Counted from the first letter of the stretch, positions 20,291-30,305 are shown. The stretch is DNA of 42,962 nt from an uncultured Eggerthellaceae bacterium (GCA_949450265.1 CASTMW010000002.1:1-42962), one strand, 5' to 3'. Notes: generated by a model not told the origin, from the sequence alone. A program made the numbers and translations.

Positions 20291-22849
20291 TCAGTATGGC
20301 ACGGATAAATCCGCATGAGCTTGCGCATCTTGGTCAAGCGGGAAGAACTTGCCCTGACGATAGCGGTCGAGCGCCACCAGCGCGATCATGGCAGCGTTGT
20401 CGCCACAGGCCGAAAGCGGCGGCATGACCAGGCGAACGCCGCGCTTCGCGCACATGCGCTCGTAGGCCTGGCGCAGATACGGATTGGCCGCCACGCCGCC
20501 ACCCACGCAGAACGTGGGCGCGCCCGTCTGGTCAAGGGCACGACCGGCCTTCGCCACCTGCACATCCACCACCGCCGCCTGGAAACTGGCGCAGATGTCG
20601 GGCATGTTGAGCGGTTCGCCCGCTTCGCGCTGCGCGTTGATGTACTGGGTGACTGCTGTCTTCAAGCCCGACAGGCTGAAGCGCAAGTCCCCCGAATGGA
20701 GCATGGCGCGCGGGAAGTCGATGGCCGCCGGATCGCCCTGGGCTGCCAGGCGTGATATGTGCGGACCGCCCGGATAGGGCAGCCCCAGCGCCTTGGCCAC
20801 CTTGTCGAAGGCCTCCCCCACCGCGTCATCGATGGTGGCGCCCAGCACCTCATAGGCGCCCCAGTCCTTCATGTACACCAGCATGGTGTTGCCGCCGGAC
20901 ACCAGCGACACCACCGCAGGTGGTGCGAACGGCGGCTCGGTAGCGGCCAGCTTGTTGGCGTACAGATGCCCTTCCAGATGGTTGACGCCGATGAAGGGGA
21001 TGTCAGCCGCCCAGGCCGCGCCCTTCGCGAAGGCCACACCCACCACCAGCGCCCCCACCAGCCCCGGCGCATAGGTCACCGCGATGGCGTCCAGATCGGC
21101 GTAGCGCAGACCGCGAGCGTCTTCGAGCGCTTGGTCGCACACCCCGCAGATCGCCTCGATGTGCTTGCGACTGGCTATCTCGGGCACCACGCCGCCGAAG
21201 CGCGCATGGAAGTCCACTTGGCTGGCCACCACGTCCGCGCGCATGGTGCCGTCGCCGTCGATGATGGCTGCAGCCGTTTCGTCGCATGAGCTTTCGATGG
21301 CAAGGATCAACGGCTTTTGCGGGACTTCTGCATCGTGTGGTACAGGACAGGTCCCGGAGGTATCCAGTCGCTCGGACAGTCCTGACTCGCACGGAAGCGC
21401 CACTGGCGCTTCCGGCTCGTGCGGAACTCGCTTTGTGGATGCCCCCGGGACCTGTTCCTCGTCGCTATTCGAGGCTCGATCAGGAGACGCTAGCGGGCTC
21501 TCTTCCTCGCCGAGGGCAAGGGAATCGATGCGCCGCTGCATGATAAGGGCATCTTCGCCATCGGAATAATACCCAGGGCGGCTGCCCAGCGGCTGGAAGC
21601 CCTGGGACCGGTAGAACGCGATGGCGGCGGTGTTGGAAGCGCGCACTTCCAAGCTGGCCGTGGTGGCACCCAGGTTGCGCGCATCCTCCAGCACGCGGGC
21701 CAGCAGATGTCGTGCGATGCCGTGCCTGCGCGACCCGAGGTCCACTCCCACCTTCAGCACCTGCGCATCGCCATCCACGATGAGCGCTCCCGCATAGCCG
21801 ATCGTGCGCCCCTGCGCATCCGCCGCGCGCCACCAGCTGCGATCGGTTCTCGGCAGTTCGTCGGCCACCTGCGCAGCGTTCCAAGCATCCGTGCCCATGA
21901 TGGCCGCCTCCATATCGGCAACATCGGCGGCATGCACGGCATCCAGCGGTTGGAGCACTGTGCCGGACGCATCCACGAACGCACCCGCATTCGACATGGC
22001 GTGCATGGTGGCACGGCCGTCCTGCACGCCTGTGCGCAGATTCGCCGGTTCGGCAGCGGCCAGACGGCGACGCTCGTTCTCTTCGGCATCGGAGAGGCGC
22101 GTGTACACGGGCAGCAGCAGCCCCGGCTGATGGCGCACCGCATCGAAGGGGTCCGCCTCATCCGCGCGCCACGCGTTCTGCAGCGCCAGCAGCAGCCCGG
22201 CGCCCGTTGGCGTCCACAGCTGCGCGTCCACCAGGCGCCCCGCTCCTTCGAAGAGGGTCGCGTACTTGGACAGTCCATCCCCGGCAAGCCACCAGTCGGC
22301 CGCATCCACATCGTGCGCGAACGCGTCCGCCTTCACCACCCGATCGTTCGTCAGGCGCAGCGCACCCGCATCGGTCAGGTCGAACAGCACCGGATACACT
22401 TCCTTGCGCATGGCATCCGCCATCACCAGCAGGCGCCCGCGCACCCCAGAATCAAAGGCGTTCCAAGCCACCGCATCCAGCGACGACACGCCGATGAGCG
22501 CCACCCCGAGCGCGCTGGCGATGCCCTTTGCCGTGGCCAAGGCGATGCGCACGCCCGTGAACGAGCCCGGTCCGCGCCCCACGCACACACATGCGATGCT
22601 GGCGCGGCTGATGCCCGCCTTCTGCATGAGCGCGTCGATGCGCGGCACGAGCTGGGTATTCGACGCGCGGCGCGCGGGTACTTCCTCGTGCGCCTCAAGA
22701 TGGATCGCGCGGGCAGGCGCGTCCAAGCGCCCCAGACCGATGGCGATGGTCTCGTTTGCGGTATCGAAGGCCAGCACATAACGGGCGGCTTTTCCGCCTT
22801 CCCGCATGCTGCTCATATCAGTGTTTCTGCTCATGGTCCGATTGTACAC
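20291..22849 (-). CDS. TsaB-RimI-TsaD fusion (t6A biosynthesis plus N-acetyltransferase)
   Basis: TsaB-like VLAFDTANETIAIG/GRGPGSFTGVRI; GNAT VGVDLGSRRHGIARHLL; TsaD LAIESSCDETAAAI, HLEGHLYA, VSGGNT, YPGGP. Confidence 0.94.
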   Translation of the reverse strand: MYNRTMSRNTDMSSMREGGKAARYVLAFDTANETIAIGLGRLDAPARAIHLEAHEEVPARRASNTQLVPRIDALMQKAGISRASIACVCVGRGPGSFTGVRIALATAKGIASALGVALIGVSSLDAVAWNAFDSGVRGRLLVMADAMRKEVYPVLFDLTDAGALRLTNDRVVKADAFAHDVDAADWWLAGDGLSKYATLFEGAGRLVDAQLWTPTGAGLLLALQNAWRADEADPFDAVRHQPGLLLPVYTRLSDAEENERRRLAAAEPANLRTGVQDGRATMHAMSNAGAFVDASGTVLQPLDAVHAADVADMEAAIMGTDAWNAAQVADELPRTDRSWWRAADAQGRTIGYAGALIVDGDAQVLKVGVDLGSRRHGIARHLLARVLEDARNLGATTASLEVRASNTAAIAFYRSQGFQPLGSRPGYYSDGEDALIMQRRIDSLALGEEESPLASPDRASNSDEEQVPGASTKRVPHEPEAPVALPCESGLSERLDTSGTCPVPHDAEVPQKPLILAIESSCDETAAAIIDGDGTMRADVVASQVDFHARFGGVVPEIASRKHIEAICGVCDQALEDARGLRYADLDAIAVTYAPGLVGALVVGVAFAKGAAWAADIPFIGVNHLEGHLYANKLAATEPPFAPPAVVSLVSGGNTMLVYMKDWGAYEVLGATIDDAVGEAFDKVAKALGLPYPGGPHISRLAAQGDPAAIDFPRAMLHSGDLRFSLSGLKTAVTQYINAQREAGEPLNMPDICASFQAAVVDVQVAKAGRALDQTGAPTFCVGGGVAANPYLRQAYERMCAKRGVRLVMPPLSACGDNAAMIALVALDRYRQGKFFPLDQDAQAHADLSVPY
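21347..21455. repeat. 109-nt nested inverted repeat within the RimI-TsaD linker
   Basis: Outer 20-nt arms ACAGGTCCCGGAGGTATCCA (21347-21366) and TGGATGCCCCCGGGACCTGT (21436-21455), 18/20 complementary; inner 9-bp stem GGAAGCGCC/GGCGCTTCC (21393-21413). Confidence 0.85.
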
Positions 22850-22870
22850 GCTGCGCGCTCGGCGGGAGCG

Positions 22871-23338
22871 CTATGACGCGGCCCACTGTGCCAGCAGCTT
22901 TTCCGAGCGCGGCCCGCTGGACGTTGCCTGCACGTGGCGTCCTTCGCCTTCCACGGTGATGCGGATGCGAAGCGCATCGTCGGGCATGTCATCGGGGAAG
23001 CTGTCGGCCCATTCGATGCACGCGGCACCCGGCGTGGCCGCATCGGTGGCCTCGTAGAATCCGATATCATCCAGCTGATCGGCGCTCTCCAGCCGATACA
23101 GGTCGAAATGCAGCACCGTCAGCGCGGGCGCATCGTAGACCTGCATGAGGTTGAACGTGGGACTGGTCACAGGCCCCTCATACCCCAGCGCCACCAAGAG
23201 CGCCTTCACGAAATGCGTCTTGCCCGCGCCCATGTCCCCCGACAGCAGCACCGCATCGCCATCGGCAAGATGCGGCGCCAGTGCGCAGGCAAGCTGGTCC
23301 ATCGCAAGCTCATCCGGTATGTCCCATGCGTGCTCCAT
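22871..23338 (-). CDS. tsaE: tRNA t6A biosynthesis ATPase TsaE
   Basis: P-loop LLSGDMGAGKTHFVKALL, SPTFNLMQVY, HFDLYRL. Confidence 0.95.
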   Translation of the reverse strand: MEHAWDIPDELAMDQLACALAPHLADGDAVLLSGDMGAGKTHFVKALLVALGYEGPVTSPTFNLMQVYDAPALTVLHFDLYRLESADQLDDIGFYEATDAATPGAACIEWADSFPDDMPDDALRIRITVEGEGRHVQATSSGPRSEKLLAQWAAS

Positions 23339-23484
23339 GGCCCTATGGTAGCGCATGCGGGCGCGCCGAGCAGCAGCACGCTTTGGACGATCGCACAAGA
23401 AGCTGCCCTTATCTTTTCACGAACGACATGACCGCCCACGCGCCGCGCGGGTATCATGGGAGGCACCGATCGAAGGAGGCATCC

Positions 23485-24093
23485 ATGTCGAAGATGAACG
23501 CAGGCATGACGCGCGACGAGGCCTTCGCGCTGCTGAACGAGCACAACACCGACCCGTTCCATATCGAGCATGGCGAAACGGTAGAGCAGACCATGCGCTA
23601 TTTCGCCCGCGAATACGACCCGGAAAACGAAGAGTTCTGGGGCATCGTGGGGCTGCTGCACGACCTTGACTGGGAAGAGCACGACGACGAGCCAGAGCTG
23701 CACACCATCTATGCGGCACCGCTGATCGAGACAGCGGGCGGCACCCCTGAGCTGATCCGCGCCATCCAGAGCCATACGTCTGATTTCAATCCCGACCTGC
23801 CCAAGCCCGAGCTTCAGATGGAGAAGATCCTGTTTGCCACCGAAGAGCTGACGGGCCTGATCGGCGCAGCCATCGTGATGCGTCCCAGCAAGTCGGTCAT
23901 GGACTTCGAGGTGAAGAGTCTGAAGAAGAAGTTCAAGGACAAGCGCTTCGCTGCAGGCGTGGATCGCGAGGTCATCCGCAGCGGTGCAGAGATGCTGGGA
24001 TGGGAACTGGACGAGCTGTTCGCGCACACCATCGAGGCCATGCGCTCCTTCGCGCCCGACCGCGATACGTATCTGGCGGCCCAGGAAGGCTAG
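23485..24093 (+). CDS. HD-domain hydrolase-like protein
   Basis: HGETVEQTMRYFA...WGIVGLLHDLDWEEH. Confidence 0.85.
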   Translation: MSKMNAGMTRDEAFALLNEHNTDPFHIEHGETVEQTMRYFAREYDPENEEFWGIVGLLHDLDWEEHDDEPELHTIYAAPLIETAGGTPELIRAIQSHTSDFNPDLPKPELQMEKILFATEELTGLIGAAIVMRPSKSVMDFEVKSLKKKFKDKRFAAGVDREVIRSGAEMLGWELDELFAHTIEAMRSFAPDRDTYLAAQEG

Positions 24094-24920
24094 CTTGAAG
24101 CGCGGCCCGTGCGGGTGGCATGGGCCGCATACATCACCAGGCCCACGATGGCCCCACCCACGATGTTGCCCAGCGTGACCGGTATCAGGTTCGCCACCAC
24201 GAAGGTGCCCCAATCCAGCACCGCCGTGTTGATGCCCGCCGACACGATCAGCTCGCCATACGCGGGCACCATGTTCACGAAGATGCCCGCCGGAACATAG
24301 TACATGTTGGCGATGCAGTGCTCGAAGCCCGCCACCACGAACCCGAAGATAGGGAAGAGCACGCCAAGTATCTTTCCCGCCGTGTCGTGGGCGGTGTTGC
24401 CCAGGTAGATGGCCACACACACCATAAGGTTGCAAAAGATGCCCAGCACGAACGCATTGCCCCACGGCAGGCTGCATTTGGCCGCCGCCACCTTCGCCGT
24501 GTAGATGGCAAGCGTGCCGCCACCGATGTCCAGCTGACCGAAGAACGCCATGAGCGCCGCCAGCCCCACCGCACCGATGAAGTTCCCCACATACACGATG
24601 CCCCAGTTGCGCAACAGAAGGCCCCAGGTGATGTCGCCGCTGATGGCAGCGGTCACCATGAGCGCGTTGCCTGTGAACAGCTCGGTGCCCAAGAGAACGA
24701 TCATGATTAGCCCGATGGGGAATACCGCGCCCGTCACAAGGCGCGCCAGACCGGTCTCGGGAATGCCCTGGGCGGCAGTGGAGGATGCCACGGCCCCCAA
24801 CCCCACCAGCACACCGGCTAAGATGGCCAGCACGAACAGGCGCCAGGCAGGCGATTCGGCTTTGCCCACCGCTGCCTTCAAATAGTTATCGGTGATCTCA
24901 CGCGGTGAATAGATGGGCAT
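24090..24920 (-). CDS. Formate/nitrite transporter family channel
   Basis: FNT pattern: multiple TM, LLGTELFTGNALM, GNFIGAVGLAAL, GFEHCIANMYYVPAGIF, PVTLGNIVGGAIVG. Confidence 0.94.
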   Translation of the reverse strand: MPIYSPREITDNYLKAAVGKAESPAWRLFVLAILAGVLVGLGAVASSTAAQGIPETGLARLVTGAVFPIGLIMIVLLGTELFTGNALMVTAAISGDITWGLLLRNWGIVYVGNFIGAVGLAALMAFFGQLDIGGGTLAIYTAKVAAAKCSLPWGNAFVLGIFCNLMVCVAIYLGNTAHDTAGKILGVLFPIFGFVVAGFEHCIANMYYVPAGIFVNMVPAYGELIVSAGINTAVLDWGTFVVANLIPVTLGNIVGGAIVGLVMYAAHATRTGRASS

Positions 24921-24968
24921 GCGCTCTCCTTCGATCGGGTCCGGGCGTGGCGCCTTGGGTCGACATCA

Positions 24969-25820
24969 TCAGCGTTCGCGGGCTTCGGCCGCCTGCACCA
25001 CATGCTGCAACAGCACGGCCGTGGTCACAGCACCCAAGCCGCCCGGCACCGGCGTGATGCCCTCGACGATGGGCTCGACCGCAACGAAGTCCACATCGCC
25101 GCAAAACACACCATCGGCATCGGTGTTCGTGCCAACGTCCAGCACCACCTGTCCCGCGCTAAAGCACGAGGCGCCAAACGCACGGGCGTTGCCAGTGGCG
25201 CACACCACGATATCGGCAGCGCGCATGATGGCCTCCAAGTCAGCCGTGCTCGAATGGCACAGCGTCACCGTGGCATCGCGTGCCAAGAGCAGCATGGATG
25301 CGGGCTTGCCGACCACTAGGCTGCGCCCCACCACCACAACATGCTTCCCGCGCACCTCGATGCCATGGAAGTCGAGCATCTTCAAGCAGCCTTCCGCCGT
25401 GCAGGGCGCGAACCCTTCGGGCAGCCCCATGAACACGCCCGCCAACGATGTGGCACCCACGCCATCAACATCCTTGTGGGGGCTGATCATATTGCACGCC
25501 GTCAGCTCATCAAGGGAGGATGGCAGCGGGCGGAACATCAGGCATCCATGGATGCGCGCATCCACGTTGATGCCCTCGATGTCGGCATACAAGGCCAACC
25601 GGTTCACGTCCGCAGGCAGCTCGTGCACGTCCACCGCGATGCCCACCGTTTCGGCGCGCTTGAGTACCGTGCGCTCGTAGGCGGCATTCGCCGGATCGTC
25701 TCCCACGCGGATGATGGCCAAGCGCGGATGCACCTTCTGCTTCCGAAGCGCTTCCACCCGCTCGGACAGCTCGCCATAGATGGCCTCCGCCACCGGCCCT
25801 CCCAGCAACTGCTGCGCCAT
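24969..25820 (-). CDS. folD: Methylenetetrahydrofolate dehydrogenase/methenyltetrahydrofolate cyclohydrolase
   Basis: VGDDPANAAYERTVLKRAE, VVVGRSLVVGKPASMLL, ITPVPGGLGAVTTAVLL. Confidence 0.96.
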   Translation of the reverse strand: MAQQLLGGPVAEAIYGELSERVEALRKQKVHPRLAIIRVGDDPANAAYERTVLKRAETVGIAVDVHELPADVNRLALYADIEGINVDARIHGCLMFRPLPSSLDELTACNMISPHKDVDGVGATSLAGVFMGLPEGFAPCTAEGCLKMLDFHGIEVRGKHVVVVGRSLVVGKPASMLLLARDATVTLCHSSTADLEAIMRAADIVVCATGNARAFGASCFSAGQVVLDVGTNTDADGVFCGDVDFVAVEPIVEGITPVPGGLGAVTTAVLLQHVVQAAEARER

Positions 25821-26443
25821 CAGCTTCCCGCCTTCACGTTCTCGATTACGTACTGATATATCTCGTCTGCCAGGCGCGCCGTACGCGCGATCATCTCGTC
25901 GGCTTGGCTGACGTAGTGCACCGCCAGCACCTGATCGGTCATCCATCCGGCATTCACGTACACGTTCAACGCCGCACCTTGCACGGCCGCCTTCACGAAC
26001 ACCGCCGCCGCGCCCGCATCGGCAAGCGCCATACGGCTACCGTCGCGCGTCATGGCCTTGCACACCTCCAACACCTGCGCGCATTCGTGCATGATGTCCA
26101 GTGGCACGTCGCACCCCTGGGCCAGCGCCGACTGGAGGGCCAGGTCCTTCGCCGCTATTTGCTCGGGCGTATCCGATGGCATCTTGAACGCGGCCGAAAT
26201 GGGGGCGAAGGCGCGCGCGTCCAGCTCGATCAGGTGCAGCAGCCGTTCGCGCTGACCGCTCAGCTGCTCCACCAGCTGTCGCATCTCGTCGTGCACGTCA
26301 GCGTACTTCGCATTGTTCGCCGTCAGGTTGCCCACCATGGATGCCAACGCCGATGCCAACGCACCCACGCACGCGCTGGCGCCACCGCCGCCGGGTGTCG
26401 GGCTGGCACTGGCTAGCCGATCGATGAAAGCCGCGTCTAGCAT
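25820..26443 (-). CDS. fchA: Methenyl-THF cyclohydrolase/formimino-THF cyclodeaminase family protein
   Basis: SPTPGGGGASACVGALASALASMVGNLT; alpha-helical cyclodeaminase family. Confidence 0.92.
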   Translation of the reverse strand: MLDAAFIDRLASASPTPGGGGASACVGALASALASMVGNLTANNAKYADVHDEMRQLVEQLSGQRERLLHLIELDARAFAPISAAFKMPSDTPEQIAAKDLALQSALAQGCDVPLDIMHECAQVLEVCKAMTRDGSRMALADAGAAAVFVKAAVQGAALNVYVNAGWMTDQVLAVHYVSQADEMIARTARLADEIYQYVIENVKAGS

Positions 26444-26928
26444 GGCACCTCGCATTCCGCAGACGCCCGCGCGTCTGCTTGGTCGCGCACGTCCGTGCAT
26501 CCTTCGACGAAATGCGCGTGCATGTCCACCAGGAGCAGATCGGCATCGTCATGCACGTGGATAGTGGGGTTCGCAGCCAACAGGTCCATACGGGCCACCT
26601 TGCAATGATGCAGCTTGCACACCTGCGCGCGCGCCGGCCACACCATGCACGATCCGTCCTCGGCCTGCAAGCAGCAGCGCTCTCCACCGCGATCGACGGG
26701 CGCGATATCGTTCTCCAACAAGAAGCTATGGATGCGCAGCACCTCTTCGCGCGTCATGGCCAGCACGTTGATGCGACAGCACGTGCCACATTGCGCGCAT
26801 TCGGGAAAGCTGTTCTCGCGATCGAAGCGCACGATAGGTGCATTGGCTGCCTTACGCGTGCGCACGAACGACGCGCGCGCCGCGGCCATGGCTGCCATCA
26901 TGTTCTCCGGTTTGCGGAAGGTAGCCAT
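26437..26928 (-). CDS. YkgJ family cysteine cluster protein
   Basis: FPECAQCGTCCRINVLAMTREEV ... RCCLQAEDGSCMVWPARAQVCKLHHC. Confidence 0.88.
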   Translation of the reverse strand: MATFRKPENMMAAMAAARASFVRTRKAANAPIVRFDRENSFPECAQCGTCCRINVLAMTREEVLRIHSFLLENDIAPVDRGGERCCLQAEDGSCMVWPARAQVCKLHHCKVARMDLLAANPTIHVHDDADLLLVDMHAHFVEGCTDVRDQADARASAECEVPC

Positions 26929-28617
26929 CTAAAACAGACCTGAGATCACGCCGTTCTCGTCCACGTCTATCTTAAACGCAACCGGTGATTTATTCAGACC
27001 GGGCATGGTCATGATGTCCCCCGTGAGCGCCACCACGAACCCAGCGCCCGCGCTGACCTTCACCTGGCGCACCGTTACCGTGAAGCCCTCCGGTGCCCCC
27101 AGCTTGGCAGCATCGTCGCTGAACGAGTACTGGGTCTTGGCCATGCACACCGGCATATGCCCGAACCCCAGCGCTTCAAGGCGCGCGATGTCAGCCAGCG
27201 CCGCTGGTTCGAAAGCCACATCAACTCCGTGATAGATGCGGCAGACGATGGCGCGGATCTTCTCGGCGATGGATAGGTCGTCCTCATAGGCGAACTGGAA
27301 CGTGGATCGGCTGCGACCCTCAGCATCTCCCTGCTCGCACAGGCGCACCACCTCGTCCGCCAACGCCAGGCCGCCCTGACCGCCGCGCGCCCACACCTCG
27401 GACAGCGCCACGTTCACGCCCAACTCCCGGCATTTCTCTTCCACGAGCGCCAGTTCAGCAGGCGTGTCTGTGGGGAAAGCGTTGATGGCCACCACGCAAG
27501 GCAGGTGGTACACATCGGTGATGTTGCTGACGTGCTGCAGCAGATTCGGCAGCCCCGCCGCCAGCGCTTCCAGGTTCTCTTGGTTCAGGTTCTCCTTGGC
27601 AACGCCGCCGTGGTTCTTCAATGCGCGCACCGTGGCCACCACTACCACCGCATCGGGCGCGAGGTCAGCCAGACGGCACTTGATGTCCAGGAACTTTTCA
27701 GCACCCAGATCGGCGCCGAAGCCTGCTTCGGTGATGCAGTAATCACCCAGCGCCAGCGCCATGCGCGTGGCCATGATGGAGTTGCAGCCATGTGCGATGT
27801 GGGCGAACGGGCCGCCATGTACGAACGCGGGCGTGCCCTCCAGCGTCTGCACCAGGTTCGGCTTGAGCGCGTCCTTCAGCAGCGCGGTCATGGCGCCTTC
27901 TGCATGCAGGTCATGCGCGGTGACCGGCTTATCGTCGTAGGTGTAGCCCACCACGATGCGGCCCAGGCGCTCCTTCAGATCAGCGATGGAGGTGGCCAGG
28001 CAGAAGATGGCCATCACCTCGCTGGCTACTGTGATGTCGAAGCCATCTTCACGCGGCACGCCGTTCTTGGTGCCGCCCAAACCGTCCACGATGAAGCGCA
28101 GCTGGCGGTCGTTCATGTCCACCACGCGCTTCCACGTGATCTTGCGCACGTCGATGTTCAGCTCGTTGCCGTTCTGGATGTGAGCATCCAGCAGCGCAGC
28201 CAGCAGGTTGTTCGCCGCTCCGATAGCATGGAAGTCGCCGGTGAAGTGCAGGTTGATGTCCTCCATGGGGACCACCTGCGCATAGCCGCCGCCCGCGGCA
28301 CCGCCCTTGATGCCGAACACCGGCCCCAGCGACGGCTCGCGCAGCGCCACGACCACGTTCTTGCCGCGCTCGGACAGCGCGTCGGCCAAACCCACCGTGG
28401 TGGTGGTCTTGCCCTCGCCCGCGGGCGTCGGGTTGATAGCCGTCACCAGCACCAGCTTGCCGGGCGCATGGTCCTCTTCGCGAAGGAGGTTGTAGTCGAC
28501 CTTCGCTTTGTAGTTGCCGTACAGCTCCAGATACTTGTCATCAACGCCGCACGTCTGGGCGATGTCGGTTATCCGCTTGGGGGTGGCCGCTTGCGCGATC
28601 TCGATGTCGGTCAGCAT
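26929..28617 (-). CDS. fhs: Formate-tetrahydrofolate ligase
   Basis: [58 protein letters not shown]. Confidence 0.98.
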   Translation of the reverse strand: MLTDIEIAQAATPKRITDIAQTCGVDDKYLELYGNYKAKVDYNLLREEDHAPGKLVLVTAINPTPAGEGKTTTTVGLADALSERGKNVVVALREPSLGPVFGIKGGAAGGGYAQVVPMEDINLHFTGDFHAIGAANNLLAALLDAHIQNGNELNIDVRKITWKRVVDMNDRQLRFIVDGLGGTKNGVPREDGFDITVASEVMAIFCLATSIADLKERLGRIVVGYTYDDKPVTAHDLHAEGAMTALLKDALKPNLVQTLEGTPAFVHGGPFAHIAHGCNSIMATRMALALGDYCITEAGFGADLGAEKFLDIKCRLADLAPDAVVVVATVRALKNHGGVAKENLNQENLEALAAGLPNLLQHVSNITDVYHLPCVVAINAFPTDTPAELALVEEKCRELGVNVALSEVWARGGQGGLALADEVVRLCEQGDAEGRSRSTFQFAYEDDLSIAEKIRAIVCRIYHGVDVAFEPAALADIARLEALGFGHMPVCMAKTQYSFSDDAAKLGAPEGFTVTVRQVKVSAGAGFVVALTGDIMTMPGLNKSPVAFKIDVDENGVISGLF

Positions 28618-28661
28618 GATGCCTCCTTCTGCTCACGTATGCGACGATTCTAAACAATGAA

Positions 28662-28685
28662 GACGCCGCGCAGATGCGCGGCGTC
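28662..28685 (-). terminator. Terminator-like hairpin downstream of the response regulator
   Basis: Perfect 10-bp stem GACGCCGCGC/GCGCGGCGTC with 4-nt loop, T-rich tail on the minus strand. Confidence 0.75.
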
Positions 28686-28713
28686 GGATCCATACGATAT
28701 ACGGCACGATGCG

Positions 28714-29415
28714 TCAGTCGTTGACCACTTTGAACCGATAGCCATACCCGCGCACCGTTTCCACCAGACCCGCATCGTACCCGGCATCGGATATCTTGTC
28801 GCGCAGGCGCTTGATATGCGTGTCCACCGTTTTGGTCTCGGTCAGGTATTCCCAGCCCCACGCGTCGCGCAGCAGGTCTTCGCGGCTGACCACCTTACCC
28901 GCATTCTTCATCAGCGATGCCAGCAGCTCGAATTCGCGCGGCGTCAGGTCTATCTCACCGATGGAGCCGGTGGCGGTATGCGCATCCTCGTCCAGCGTGA
29001 TGCCGCTGACGACCACCTGGTTGTGAGCGCCGCCCACATCCCCCGCGCCGCGACGCAGCAGCGCTCGCACACGAGCCACCAACTCGCGCACGCCGAAGGG
29101 TTTGCTCAGGTAATCATCGCCGCCGATCTCCAGGCCCACCACCTTGTCCAACTCGGTGTCACGCGCAGAGAGGAACAGTACGGGCGCTGCGGTGTTCGTA
29201 CGCAGGCGGCGGCACAGTTCGTAGCCGTCGATGCCCGGCAGCATGATGTCAAGGATGTACAGGTCGTATTCCGCTTGAGATGCGAGCGCCAACGCATCTT
29301 CGCCATTCTTCGCGATATCGACCGAATACCCTTCAGTCTTCAGCGCGTAACCCACGAAATCGGTGATGGTAGCTTCGTCGTCTACAACGAGAATGCGGCT
29401 GGCGGTTTCGCTCAT
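28714..29415 (-). CDS. OmpR/PhoB-family response regulator
   Basis: Receiver domain ILVVDDEATITDF...YILDIMLPGIDGYELCR; winged helix LTPREFELLASLMKNAGKVVSREDLL. Confidence 0.96.
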   Translation of the reverse strand: MSETASRILVVDDEATITDFVGYALKTEGYSVDIAKNGEDALALASQAEYDLYILDIMLPGIDGYELCRRLRTNTAAPVLFLSARDTELDKVVGLEIGGDDYLSKPFGVRELVARVRALLRRGAGDVGGAHNQVVVSGITLDEDAHTATGSIGEIDLTPREFELLASLMKNAGKVVSREDLLRDAWGWEYLTETKTVDTHIKRLRDKISDAGYDAGLVETVRGYGYRFKVVND

Positions 29416-29537
29416 CATTGGCCCCTTAATCCACTGTTCGGTGCGAACCCTTCCAGGATCGCACACCTTCGCCATACTGTAATATTAGCGGATAAGCGAA
29501 ATAAATGCACTGAGACGATGAGAGGAACGGGCTGCCC

Positions 29538-30305
29538 ATGCTGCTCGCTGTGGATGTGGGGAATACGCAGACCCTGATCGGGGTCTACGCGGGAAGCGAT
29601 CTGGCAAGCATGTGGCGCATCACGACCGACCGCGCGCGCACCGCCGATGAGATACGGGTGAACCTGATCCCGTTGTTCGAGAGCGCCGGACTGCAACTGC
29701 GCAGCATCCACCGCGCCGCGCTGTCGTCGGTGGTGCCGCAGCTGACCGAGACGTGGTGCCGCGCGCTGCGCGATGCAGCTGGCGTTGACATGGTGGTCTG
29801 CAGTGCGCGCACCGCTGGCGACCTGTTCCGCACGGACTACCCCAACCCAGATGAGATCGGCGCGGACCGCGTGGCCGATTCGGTGGCGATGCGAGCGCTG
29901 TACGGCGCGCCGTGCGTGGTGGTGGACTTCGGCACCGCCACCAACATTGAGGTGATCGATGCGGAAGGCCGCTTCATCGGCGGCATCATCGCGCCAGGCT
30001 TGCAGACCTCGGCACAAACGCTGTTCAACAATGCCTCGAAGCTGCCCGCCGTTACTCTGCATGCGCCTGCGCAGGTGATCGGTACCAATACGGTGGAGGC
30101 CATGCAGGCGGGCATCGTGCTTGGCGAGGTGGATCGCGTAGACGGCTTGCTGCGGCGCGTATTCGACCAGCTGAGCTACGAGGCACCGGTGGTGGCCACA
30201 GGTGGGCTAGCACCACTGATCGCCCATCACTCGAAGCTGATCGACCACGTGAACCCCAACCTGACGCTGGAAGGGCTGCGCTTGATCGTGGAAGCGCGTG
30301 GCTAA
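29538..30305 (+). CDS. coaX: Type III pantothenate kinase
   Basis: MLLAVDVGNTQTLIGVY, VVDFGTATNIEVID, GGIIAPGLQTSAQTLF. Confidence 0.96.
   Translation: MLLAVDVGNTQTLIGVYAGSDLASMWRITTDRARTADEIRVNLIPLFESAGLQLRSIHRAALSSVVPQLTETWCRALRDAAGVDMVVCSARTAGDLFRTDYPNPDEIGADRVADSVAMRALYGAPCVVVDFGTATNIEVIDAEGRFIGGIIAPGLQTSAQTLFNNASKLPAVTLHAPAQVIGTNTVEAMQAGIVLGEVDRVDGLLRRVFDQLSYEAPVVATGGLAPLIAHHSKLIDHVNPNLTLEGLRLIVEARG

Noticed and set aside
23206-24477. 423-aa minus-strand ORF
   Set aside because: Antisense to the HD-domain gene and overlaps FNT and TsaE coding frames; only the C-terminal end reads like out-of-frame TsaE.
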